Assembly: GCA_051881355.1 (NCBI GenBank)
Contig: JBJEPS010000017.1
Coordinates: forward strand, 1-24,993
DNA from: Fimenecus sp051881355
GTDB taxonomy: Bacteria > Bacillota > Clostridia > Oscillospirales > Acutalibacteraceae
DNA: 24,993 nt
Direction of reading: 5' to 3'
Numbering within the stretch: the stretch's first letter is position 1; each line of letters opens with the position of its first letter. Under the pieces are notes generated by a model. It was given only the letters and a program-made list of their open reading frames with translations. It had not been told where the DNA came from and did no database searches. The position numbers were made by a program, and so were the translations under genes. Positions 16,234-23,040 of this stretch are shown piece after piece.

Positions 16234-16262
16234 ATTATACAGAACAAATGTTCTGCTGTCAA
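16234..16262 (-). promoter_or_regulatory. Perfect-consensus promoter of dinB
   Basis: On the minus strand TTGACA (16257-16262) and TATAAT (16234-16239) are separated by 17 bp. Both hexamers are exact consensus. Transcription should start near 16227, about 34 nt before the ATG. Confidence 0.92.
16242..16253 (-). promoter_or_regulatory. LexA box 1 (inside the dinB promoter spacer)
   Basis: GAAC-AAAT-GTTC lies wholly between the -35 and -10 of the dinB promoter. It is the reverse complement of the other box. Its centre is 31 bp from the other centre, about three helical turns, so two LexA dimers would bind the same face. Confidence 0.88.
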
Positions 16263-16310
16263 CGGAAAAATATGGAATAAATCACAAAGTCCCAAAAAAC
16301 GGATATCGTT

Positions 16311-16345
16311 CGTCCGAAAAAAGGCGCATACTCGTTTTTCGGACG
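16311..16345. repeat. Perfect 11-bp inverted repeat between divergent promoters
   Basis: CGTCCGAAAAA (16311-16321) and TTTTTCGGACG (16335-16345) are exact reverse complements around a 13-nt centre. It lies upstream of both the dinB and tsaD promoters and inside no gene. It could be a regulator site or a DNA hairpin. It lacks the T-tail and position expected of a terminator for either annotated gene. Confidence 0.7.
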
Positions 16346-16353
16346 GCGCCGCG

Positions 16354-16382
16354 TTGCATTCTTTTTTGTTCTGTGGTATACT
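16354..16382 (+). promoter_or_regulatory. Sigma-A promoter of tsaD
   Basis: TTGCAT (16354-16359) and TATACT (16377-16382) are 17 bp apart. The expected leader is about 55 nt. Confidence 0.75.
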
Positions 16383-16444
16383 AAATTTGATTTTGGATTT
16401 TTTCTTGTACGAATTTAAAATCCTCAAAAACGGATGTGAATGAA

Positions 16445-17458
16445 ATGAAAATACTTGCGTTTGAAAGCTCCTGCGATGAAACTGCCGCCGCCGTTGTGGA
16501 AAACGGCAGAACGGTGCTTTCGTCCGTTGTCGCAACGCAGATTGAACAGCATAAAATATTCGGAGGGGTTGTGCCTGAAATTGCGTCACGTATGCATACC
16601 GAGGCGATTTCCGCGGTATGCGCCGAAGCACTCGAGAAAGCAAATTGCACATTGGAGGCTATCGACGCTGTTGCCGTCACCTATGCGCCCGGGCTTATCG
16701 GCGCGTTGCTCGTCGGCGTGAATTATGCGAAAGGGCTCTCCTTAGGCAGCGGTAAACCGCTTGTGCCCGTGCACCATCTGCGTTCGCATATTGCGGCGAA
16801 TTACATTACCCACCCCGATTTAGAGCCGCCGTTTTTGTGCTTGGTCGTGTCGGGCGGCAATACGCTGTTGGTGCGCGTCAAAGACTACACCGAGTTTGAG
16901 GTTTTGGGCAGAACGCGTGATGATGCGGCGGGCGAAGCGCTCGACAAAGCCGCCCGTGCCATGGGACTGTCGTATCCGGGCGGCGTTCATCTTGACAAGC
17001 TCGCAAAAACGGGCGATCCGACTGCATACAAGTTCCCCAAACCCCATGTAGACGGCAGTCCGTTGGATTTCAGCTTTTCGGGAATGAAAACCGCTGTGCT
17101 CAATACCATACATAATGGGGAGCAAAGAGGGGAAACTATTGAAAAAGCCGATCTCGGTGCATCTTTTTTGCACGCAGTGGTGGATTCGTTGCTTGCGCAC
17201 ACCGAAACCGCGTTGGAGCTGTACCCCGAAACCGACAAATTGGTGCTTGCGGGCGGCGTAAGCGCAAATTCCGTTTTGCGTGAACGCATATTCAATCTTG
17301 CAAAACAGAAAAACGTAAAACTGTATCTTCCCGAGCTGTCGCTGTGCGGCGACAATGCCGCGATGGTCGGTGCGCAAGGATATTACGAGTACCTTGCGGG
17401 GAAACGCGCAGGTATGGACTTAAATGCAGCGGCAACCATGCCGATTTCCGAAAAATAA
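16445..17458 (+). CDS. tsaD: tRNA threonylcarbamoyladenosine transferase TsaD
   Basis: TsaD transfers threonylcarbamoyl to A37 of ANN-decoding tRNAs (t6A), working with TsaB and TsaE in bacteria; neither gene is in this window. The 337-residue protein opens M-K-I-L-A-F-E-S-S-C-D-E-T, the ASKHA-fold signature of the family. The metal ligands H111 and H115 are in H-H-L-R-S-H. S-G-G-N-T-L-L and G-G-V-S-A-N follow, and the C-terminal C-G-D-N-A-A-M carries the last metal-binding Asp. The ATG at 16445 gives the family's usual N-terminus, with GGATGTGA as a modest ribosome site. A GTG three codons earlier, at 16436, is possible but has no ribosome site. It has its own promoter, divergent from dinB. 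Confidence 0.95.
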   Translation: MKILAFESSCDETAAAVVENGRTVLSSVVATQIEQHKIFGGVVPEIASRMHTEAISAVCAEALEKANCTLEAIDAVAVTYAPGLIGALLVGVNYAKGLSLGSGKPLVPVHHLRSHIAANYITHPDLEPPFLCLVVSGGNTLLVRVKDYTEFEVLGRTRDDAAGEALDKAARAMGLSYPGGVHLDKLAKTGDPTAYKFPKPHVDGSPLDFSFSGMKTAVLNTIHNGEQRGETIEKADLGASFLHAVVDSLLAHTETALELYPETDKLVLAGGVSANSVLRERIFNLAKQKNVKLYLPELSLCGDNAAMVGAQGYYEYLAGKRAGMDLNAAATMPISEK

Positions 17459-17555
17459 ACGCATTTCGCGCGCTTTTTTCTGCCGAAAAACAGAAAATTC
17501 GTCAAACTGAATTAAAAAACAACGCAGAATTGACAAAAAATTAACATTTTCATTG

Positions 17556-17584
17556 TTGCTTTTTTCGGCGGTTTGGACTATAAT
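17556..17584 (+). promoter_or_regulatory. Sigma-A promoter of pckG
   Basis: TTGCTT (17556-17561) and TATAAT (17579-17584) are 17 bp apart. The expected start near 17591 gives a leader of about 93 nt. Confidence 0.8.
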
Positions 17585-17645
17585 ATTTCAAAATGGAGGA
17601 ATTTGGGGATTTTGAATTTTTCCGTTTTCAATTATGCAAAATTTT

Positions 17646-17661
17646 ATCCGATATTTCGGAT
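17646..17661 (+). promoter_or_regulatory. Small hairpin just before the pckG ribosome site
   Basis: ATCCGA (17646-17651) pairs with TCGGAT (17656-17661) around a 4-nt loop. It ends 8 nt before AAGGAG. It could affect translation or mRNA stability; that is inference. Confidence 0.35.
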
Positions 17662-17683
17662 TGCAAAGTAAGGAGAATGTACT

Positions 17684-19474
17684 ATGGCAGCATTGACACA
17701 GAACAAAAGCATTTTGTCCTGGCTTGATGAAAAGGTTGACCTTTTAAAGCCGGAAAAAATTGTTTGGATTGACGGCTCGGAGGAACAGCTTGAAGCGCTT
17801 CGCAAGGAGGCGTGCGAAAGCGGTGAAATGATTAAGCTCAATGAGGATTTGCTCCCCGGGTGCTATTATCACAGAACTGCCCCCAACGATGTCGCACGTG
17901 TGGAGGACAGAACCTTAATCTGCTCCAAAAAAGAAGAAGACGCAGGTCCGACCAACCATTGGATGGACCCCGAAAAAGCATATGCAATGCTGTACGATAT
18001 TGCCCGCGACGCCTACAAGGGCAGAACCATGTATATCATTCCTTATTCGATGGGTCCTGTCGGTTCGCCGCTTGCCAAAATCGGTATTGAAATCACCGAC
18101 TCCATCTATGTTGTTTTGAATATGGCAATTATGACGCGCGTCGGCAAAAAGGTGATGGATGTGCTCGGCGACAGCAATGACTGGGTGCGCGGTATGCACT
18201 GCAAATGCAATGTAGACCCTGAAAACCGTTGGATTTGCCAGTTCCCCGAGGATAACACCATTATCTCTGTCAACTCCGCTTACGGCGGCAATGTGTTGCT
18301 CGGCAAAAAGTGCTTTGCACTTCGTATTGCTTCTTATCAGGGCAAAAACGAGGGCTGGCAGGCGGAGCATATGCTCATTCTCGGCATTGAAAATCCGAAA
18401 GGCGAAGTCAAATATATTTGCGCGGCATTCCCGTCCGCTTGCGGCAAAACCAACCTCGCTATGCTTATCCCACCCGAAGGCTATCGCAAAAAAGGCTACA
18501 AGGTTTGGTGCGTCGGCGACGATATTTCTTGGATTCGCAAAGGGGAGGACGGCAGACTGTACGCCATCAATCCCGAAAACGGTTTCTTCGGTGTTGCGCC
18601 CGGTACCAACGAAAAATCCAACCCCAACGCCTTGGCTTCCACCAGAAAGGGTACGATTTTCACCAATGTTGCGCGTAACCTTGACAACAACACTGTTTGG
18701 TGGGAAGGACTTGACAAAAATCCGCCCGTCAACGCAGAAGAGTGGACCGGCATTAAAACAAACGGCGTAGAGTGGAAAGCTGAGGGCAAGAACCTTGCGC
18801 ATCCGAACTCCCGCTTCACGGCACCCGCAGTGAACTGCCCGTGCATCAGCTCTGAATTTGAAAATCCGCAGGGCGTGCCGATTTCGGCATTCGTGTTCGG
18901 CGGCAGACGTGCTAAATTGGCGCCGCTGGTGTATCAGTCAAGAGACTGGAATCACGGTGTGTTCGTCGGCTCGATTATGGCGTCTGAAACCACCGCTGCT
19001 GCGGCAGGTGCGGTCGGCGTTGTTCGCCGCGACCCGATGGCAATGCTTCCGTTCTGCGGCTACAATATGGGCGACTATTGGAAACACTGGATTGAAATCG
19101 GTGCAACGCTTGACCCCGACAAAGCGCCGAAAATTTTCAATGTCAACTGGTTCCGCAAAGATGACGAAGGCAACTTTATGTGGCCGGGCTTCGGCGATAA
19201 TCTGCGCGTGCTGGAATGGATTCTCAAGCGCTGCGACGGCGAAGTCGATGCAAGAGAAACCGCAATCGGCTATCTGCCCTATGCGAAAGACATCAACATC
19301 GAAGGCTTGGAAGGCGAGGTCAGCCTCGAATCTCTCGAGAGCATTCTCGATGTAGATAAGGATTTGTGGGCAAAAGAAGCCGACGGTATTGCGGAATTCT
19401 ATGCAAAATTCGGCGATAAGCTGCCGAAGGAGCTTGCCGACGAGCTTGAAACCCTCAAAGCAAATCTGAAATAA
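17684..19474 (+). CDS. pckG: Phosphoenolpyruvate carboxykinase (GTP)
   Basis: The enzyme interconverts oxaloacetate plus GTP with PEP, CO2 and GDP in the cytoplasm. In fermenting anaerobes it often runs toward oxaloacetate, feeding succinate or aspartate. The 596-residue length and motifs mark the GTP class, not the ATP class. The P-loop reads F-P-S-A-C-G-K-T-N with the reactive Cys253 and Lys255. The metal-binding kinase-2 motif V-G-D-D-I-S-W has Asp279-Asp280. Substrate-loop pieces S-A-Y-G-G-N and F-G-G-R-R are present. RBS AAGGAGAA is about 7 nt before ATG. It is monocistronic, with its own promoter and terminator. Confidence 0.96.
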   Translation: MAALTQNKSILSWLDEKVDLLKPEKIVWIDGSEEQLEALRKEACESGEMIKLNEDLLPGCYYHRTAPNDVARVEDRTLICSKKEEDAGPTNHWMDPEKAYAMLYDIARDAYKGRTMYIIPYSMGPVGSPLAKIGIEITDSIYVVLNMAIMTRVGKKVMDVLGDSNDWVRGMHCKCNVDPENRWICQFPEDNTIISVNSAYGGNVLLGKKCFALRIASYQGKNEGWQAEHMLILGIENPKGEVKYICAAFPSACGKTNLAMLIPPEGYRKKGYKVWCVGDDISWIRKGEDGRLYAINPENGFFGVAPGTNEKSNPNALASTRKGTIFTNVARNLDNNTVWWEGLDKNPPVNAEEWTGIKTNGVEWKAEGKNLAHPNSRFTAPAVNCPCISSEFENPQGVPISAFVFGGRRAKLAPLVYQSRDWNHGVFVGSIMASETTAAAAGAVGVVRRDPMAMLPFCGYNMGDYWKHWIEIGATLDPDKAPKIFNVNWFRKDDEGNFMWPGFGDNLRVLEWILKRCDGEVDARETAIGYLPYAKDINIEGLEGEVSLESLESILDVDKDLWAKEADGIAEFYAKFGDKLPKELADELETLKANLK

Positions 19475-19489
19475 TCTAAAATCCAGTTT

Positions 19490-19527
19490 AACCGACCGAG
19501 AGGAAAACGCCTTTCGGTCGGTTTTTT
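19490..19527 (+). terminator. Terminator of pckG
   Basis: A 14-bp stem (19490-19503 with 19510-19523, one G-T pair) with a 6-nt loop runs into six T (19522-19527), 16 nt after the stop codon. Confidence 0.93.
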
Positions 19528-19572
19528 CATGGAATATAAACAGTTTTGCAAAATGTGTCTGTAAATGGACCG

Positions 19573-19601
19573 TTGTGTTTTTTTGACATTTATGTTAAAA
19601 T
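19573..19601 (+). promoter_or_regulatory. Candidate promoter of the GH2 glycosidase gene
   Basis: TTGTGT (19573-19578) and TAAAAT (19596-19601) are 17 bp apart. A better -35, TTGACA at 19583-19588, has no good -10 at the right distance, so the exact promoter is uncertain. Confidence 0.4.
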
Positions 19602-19637
19602 AAAACCGAAAATTATTTGTAAAGGTAGGGTTAGAGT

Positions 19638-22175
19638 ATGCGCAAAACGATTTCGCTTACCGACGGTTGGTATTTTAAACAAAATGCGGACATGTCTTCC
19701 CGCGCTCCGAAAAAGGCGGGGAAGGATTTTGAAAGTGTAACATTGCCGCACACCTGGAATGCCCTCGACGGGCAGGACGGCGGCTTTGACTATGCACGCT
19801 GTGCGTGTTGGTATACCCGCACGGTGGCTGTAAAGCCTGCAAAGAACGAACGCGTTTTCGTAGAGTTTTTGGGCGCGAATTCCATTTGCAAGGTGTTTGC
19901 CAACGGCAAACAAGTTGCCGAGCACAAGGGCGGTTTTTCCACGTTCCGCTGTGACGTGACCGAACACATTCACTTCGGTAAATTAAAGCTTGCCGTGCTT
20001 TGTGACAACAGCGAAAACAAAGAAGTGTACCCGCAAACGGCGGATTTCACTTTCTTCGGTGGGTTGTACCGCGGCGTGAATTTGATTACCGTGCCCGATT
20101 CCCATTTCGATTTGGAATACTACGGCACACCCGGTGTTGCCGTAACGCCGAACGTGAACGAGGACGGTAGCGCCGACATCACTTTTGACGCGTACATTGC
20201 CAATGCCAAAGCGGGGCAAAAGGTGCGCTTTACGGTGGACGGTGAAACGGTAGAAGTCGATGCCGCAAAGCAGTGCACCGCCGTGATGCATTTTGAAAAT
20301 CCCCATTTGTGGAACGGCAGAATGGACCCGTATCTGTATACTGTGACCGCCGAATTGACCGATGTCGACGGCTTCGCGCTCGACGAAGTCTCCCAGCGCT
20401 TCGGCGTGCGCACATTCTCGGTTGACCCCGAAAAAGGCTTTTTCTTAAACGGTAAGGCGTATCCGCTCCATGGCGTTTCCCGTCACCAGGACCGTTTGGA
20501 TATGGGCTGGGCGATTACCGAAAAAGAGCACCGCGAGGATATGGAACTGATTGCCGAAGTCGGCGCAAACACCATTCGCTTGGCGCATTATCAACATAGC
20601 CAGACTTTCTATGATTTGTGCGACGAATACGGTATGATTGTTTGGGCGGAAATTCCGTTTATTTCCAACTTTATGGATAACGAAGCCGCACGCGCAAACA
20701 CTGCCTCGCAAATGAAAGAATTGGTGTTGCAAAATTACAATCACCCGTCTATTGTCTGCTGGGGGATTGCCAATGAAATCACCATCGGCGGCGAAGTGCC
20801 GAGCTTGTTTGATAATCTCTATATGCTCAACGATTTGTGCCATGAGCTTGACAAAACCCGCCTGACCACGATGGCACAGTTGTCTATGGTCGAAATGGAC
20901 AGCAAAATGAACGAAATCACCGATTTGGTGTCTTATAATCACTACTTCGGCTGGTATATCGGCGATGTCGCGGACAACGGACCGTGGCTTGATGAATTCC
21001 ACCAAATGCACCCCGATATTTGCCTCGGCATATCGGAATACGGTTGTGAGGGCATTTTAAAATACCATAACGACCATCCGCAGGTGCAAGATTATTCCGA
21101 GGAATATCAGGCGTATTATCACGAAAAAATGCTGGAAACCTTTGCGGCTCGTCCCTATCTTTGGAGCACGCATGTTTGGAATATGTTTGATTTCGCCAGC
21201 GATATGCGCGACGAGGGCGGTGTAAAGGGCAGAAACAACAAAGGGCTTGTTACCTTTGACCGCAAAACCAAAAAGGACAGCTTTTATATTTACAAAGCCT
21301 ATTGGACGACCGCGCCGTTTGTGCATCTTTGCTCACGCCGCTATGTGGACAGACCGACTGAAACCGTGACGGTGAAAGTCTATTCCAATTGTGAGCGCGT
21401 TACGCTTCTTGTTAACGGCGAAGAAGTCGGCACGCAGACAGGCAGTAAGGTATTCACCTTTGAAAATGTGGCACTCGAAGACGGCGAAAACATCGTCAAA
21501 GCTGTTTCGGGCGATGTGTCCGATGAAATGACCTTGCGCCGCGTGGCAGAACCCAATCCCGATTACGCACTTGTCGGCGGCAAAGCGGGCGAGGGTGCGA
21601 AAAACTGGTTTGAAGGCAGTGGAGAAAGCAAGATGGAAATGACCTTCCGCGACGGATATTTGTCTGTGCATGACAAACTCGGTGATTTGATGAAAACGCC
21701 GGCGGGCGAAAAATTGATTGCAGGCGCGATTGATTTTGTTGCAAAGGAAATGAATATGAGCATCGGCAAAGGCATGCTTTCGATGATTAAAAACTTTACA
21801 GTGGAAAAGGTGTTCTCCATGGCGGGCGCACGCGTGCCGCAGAGTCTTTTGCCCGTGGTCAATGCCGTGTTGCAGCAAATTCCGCGTCCGGGTGCAGCCG
21901 TTCCCACAGAGGAGAAATCACTGCCGGCAAACGACGGCGCATATTCGGTGTATGATGAGATTTCGGACTTGCTCAAAAACGATGCTTGCAAAGCCGTGCT
22001 TTTGGAATTGCTGCAAATGCTGTCCGAAAAACTCGGCGTGCCCGCAGGTGAGGGTATGCTATCCATATTCGGCGGCTTTACGGTACATCAGCTGATGTGC
22101 GCGGCAGGCAAAGCGCTTCCCGAAGGCTTTGAAGCTGAAACCAACGAAAAATTACAGGCGATTGCCAAGGCATAA
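19638..22175 (+). CDS. Glycoside hydrolase family 2 enzyme with C-terminal tandem helical repeats
   Basis: The protein is a beta-galactosidase/beta-glucuronidase-like exo-glycosidase of 845 residues. The N-terminal jelly-roll (about 1-155) includes L-P-H-T-W-N and the pair W-Y-T-R-T. An immunoglobulin-like domain spans about 160-270. The TIM barrel (about 275-570) has acid/base Glu380 in G-I-A-N-E and nucleophile Glu467 in G-I-S-E-Y-G. A further beta domain spans about 575-650. There is no signal peptide, so it should act in the cytoplasm on imported oligosaccharides. Residues 672-748 and 766-842 are two copies of a 77-residue helical unit I cannot name. The substrate cannot be fixed from sequence; beta-galactoside, beta-glucuronide or alpha-L-arabinopyranoside are all possible, and the arabinose genes nearby favour a plant-glycan source. 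The ribosome site is weak (AAAGG/GGTAGGG). The gene is monocistronic. Confidence 0.9.
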   Translation: MRKTISLTDGWYFKQNADMSSRAPKKAGKDFESVTLPHTWNALDGQDGGFDYARCACWYTRTVAVKPAKNERVFVEFLGANSICKVFANGKQVAEHKGGFSTFRCDVTEHIHFGKLKLAVLCDNSENKEVYPQTADFTFFGGLYRGVNLITVPDSHFDLEYYGTPGVAVTPNVNEDGSADITFDAYIANAKAGQKVRFTVDGETVEVDAAKQCTAVMHFENPHLWNGRMDPYLYTVTAELTDVDGFALDEVSQRFGVRTFSVDPEKGFFLNGKAYPLHGVSRHQDRLDMGWAITEKEHREDMELIAEVGANTIRLAHYQHSQTFYDLCDEYGMIVWAEIPFISNFMDNEAARANTASQMKELVLQNYNHPSIVCWGIANEITIGGEVPSLFDNLYMLNDLCHELDKTRLTTMAQLSMVEMDSKMNEITDLVSYNHYFGWYIGDVADNGPWLDEFHQMHPDICLGISEYGCEGILKYHNDHPQVQDYSEEYQAYYHEKMLETFAARPYLWSTHVWNMFDFASDMRDEGGVKGRNNKGLVTFDRKTKKDSFYIYKAYWTTAPFVHLCSRRYVDRPTETVTVKVYSNCERVTLLVNGEEVGTQTGSKVFTFENVALEDGENIVKAVSGDVSDEMTLRRVAEPNPDYALVGGKAGEGAKNWFEGSGESKMEMTFRDGYLSVHDKLGDLMKTPAGEKLIAGAIDFVAKEMNMSIGKGMLSMIKNFTVEKVFSMAGARVPQSLLPVVNAVLQQIPRPGAAVPTEEKSLPANDGAYSVYDEISDLLKNDACKAVLLELLQMLSEKLGVPAGEGMLSIFGGFTVHQLMCAAGKALPEGFEAETNEKLQAIAKA

Positions 22176-22180
22176 CACAG

Positions 22181-22220
22181 AAAAACAAAAGCACCCCGTC
22201 AAGCTTTGCTTGACGGGGTG
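22181..22220 (-). terminator. Terminator of the TetR gene
   Basis: A 13-bp perfect stem (22192-22204 with 22208-22220) has a 3-nt loop. Read leftward it is followed by a T-rich tail (complement of 22181-22190), 20 nt past the tetR stop. Read rightward there is no T run, so it would stop the GH2 transcript poorly. Confidence 0.85.
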
Positions 22221-22239
22221 TACTGCTATGTGCGAATGC

Positions 22240-22866
22240 CTATACACTTAAACAACCGTATAAGAAAATATGAATTGCCGTGCGGAACAACTCATTTTGT
22301 GCATCAATAAAGCCCGTAAGGTTGGTTTGCGGGCTGATTTCCGGTGTGCCGATGCTGGTGGTGATGTAATCAATTGCCGTAAAAAACAGGGCAACCAGTA
22401 CCCGTTGCTGGTGTTCGTCATCCGGGAAATGAAACAGCACGATTTCACGCAGTTTCTCTTTCACCGATTCGTTAAAGAACTGCGCGCGCACCTGCATCAG
22501 TTCTTCCCGCAGTTCGGGCGGCGGCAGGGTACGCGATTCAATAAATAAGTTCAACATTTCGGGATTTTCTTCCCAAAAGCGGCGAAACAGCTGATAAAGC
22601 GATACCAAATTTTGTTCAAAATCCGCGGTACGGTCGATTTGAAATTGTTGCATATGCTCGGCAAATGCCTGATAGCAATAATCCACCGTTTTTAGGTAAA
22701 TTTCCGCCTTTCCGTCAAAATGGTGATACAGTCTGCCCTTGGAAATACCCCCGTTTTGGCAAATGCGGTTAATCGAAGCGGCGGCGTAGCCATATGCGCT
22801 GAATTCTGAAATTGCAGTTTTAACAATCTGTTCCTTGCTGATTTGCGTCTTCTGCTCCTGCTTCAA
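22240..22866 (-). CDS. TetR-family transcriptional regulator
   Basis: The 208-residue protein has an N-terminal helix-turn-helix at about 11-58: S-K-E-Q-I-V-K-T-A-I-S-E-F, then A-S-I-N-R-I-C, then G-I-S-K-G-R-L-Y-H-H-F, which is the TetR recognition pattern. The rest is a helical ligand/dimer domain with no recognisable ligand motif. I place the start at TTG 22866, with a run of seven G (complement of 22875-22881) as ribosome site 8 nt upstream. A longer reading from 22944 would start upstream of the promoter at 22900-22928. It is transcribed away from the sugar kinase gene and towards the GH2 gene, so it is the likely local regulator of the sugar genes and of itself. The ligand is unknown. 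Confidence 0.85.
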   Translation of the reverse strand: MKQEQKTQISKEQIVKTAISEFSAYGYAAASINRICQNGGISKGRLYHHFDGKAEIYLKTVDYCYQAFAEHMQQFQIDRTADFEQNLVSLYQLFRRFWEENPEMLNLFIESRTLPPPELREELMQVRAQFFNESVKEKLREIVLFHFPDDEHQQRVLVALFFTAIDYITTSIGTPEISPQTNLTGFIDAQNELFRTAIHIFLYGCLSV

Positions 22867-22874
22867 AGAAAAAG

Positions 22875-22881
22875 CCCCCCC
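22875..22881 (-). promoter_or_regulatory. Unusual G-run ribosome site of the TetR gene
   Basis: Seven consecutive G on the minus strand, preceded by AA and 8 nt from the TTG, form the only plausible ribosome site in this leader. Homopolymer slippage here could alter expression. Confidence 0.5.
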
Positions 22882-22899
22882 TTGTCCTTTGATAGAATT

Positions 22900-22928
22900 A
22901 GTATAGCACGAAAGCAAATGCTTGTAAA
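22900..22928 (-). promoter_or_regulatory. Sigma-A promoter of the TetR gene
   Basis: On the minus strand TTTACA (22923-22928) and TATACT (22900-22905) are 17 bp apart, about 34 nt ahead of the TTG start. Confidence 0.75.
22912..22923. promoter_or_regulatory. Candidate operator inside the TetR promoter
   Basis: AAGCA-AA-TGCTT is a 5-bp inverted repeat with a 2-bp centre, lying between the -35 and -10 of the TetR gene. The place fits autorepression; the binding protein is inferred. Confidence 0.35.
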
Positions 22929-22953
22929 GCAAAACAGACCACATATTTCAAAA

Positions 22954-22964
22954 ATCACCGTGAT
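22954..22964. promoter_or_regulatory. Candidate operator upstream of the sugar kinase promoter
   Basis: ATCAC-C-GTGAT is an 11-bp palindrome lying 13 bp upstream of the -35 of the kinase promoter. Its symmetry suits a dimeric regulator, perhaps an activator. It does not resemble the palindrome in the TetR promoter. Confidence 0.3.
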
Positions 22965-22977
22965 CCGTAAAAAAGCA

Positions 22978-23006
22978 TTGCAAAAATAAAAAAACTACGC
23001 TATGAT
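22978..23006 (+). promoter_or_regulatory. Promoter of the FGGY kinase-araA operon
   Basis: TTGCAA (22978-22983) and TATGAT (23001-23006) are 17 bp apart. The -10 contains the in-frame ATG at 23002, so that ATG cannot be the start codon on this transcript. Confidence 0.7.
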
Positions 23007-23028
23007 TAAACCGATAGATATAAAATTC

Positions 23029-23034
23029 GGAGGT
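23029..23034 (+). promoter_or_regulatory. Ribosome site that fixes a TTG start for the kinase
   Basis: GGAGGT lies 6 nt before the TTG at 23041. It sits inside the reading frame of the longer ATG version, which has no ribosome site of its own. Confidence 0.8.
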
Positions 23035-23040
23035 GCTTTT

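Noticed and set aside
16194..16652. N-terminal extension of about 150 residues on the DinB polymerase reading frame
   Set aside because: The extension would be read through the dinB promoter, both LexA boxes and the tsaD promoter region. The family N-terminus and a ribosome site are both at 16193.
17459..17520. Terminator after tsaD
   Set aside because: A TTTTCTG/CAGAAAA pairing and a GCGCGC-TTTTTT stretch are present, but no stable stem sits directly ahead of the T run, so I could not support one.
17915..18802. Leftward open frame of 295 codons
   Set aside because: It is antisense to pckG, with no promoter or recognisable domain.
22867..22944. Longer TetR start at 22944
   Set aside because: It would lie upstream of the gene's own promoter and add 26 residues not expected before a TetR helix-turn-helix.
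23002..23040. ATG at 23002 as start of the sugar kinase
   Set aside because: The ATG lies within the -10 hexamer of the promoter and lacks a ribosome site. TTG 23041 has GGAGGT 6 nt upstream and gives the family N-terminus.
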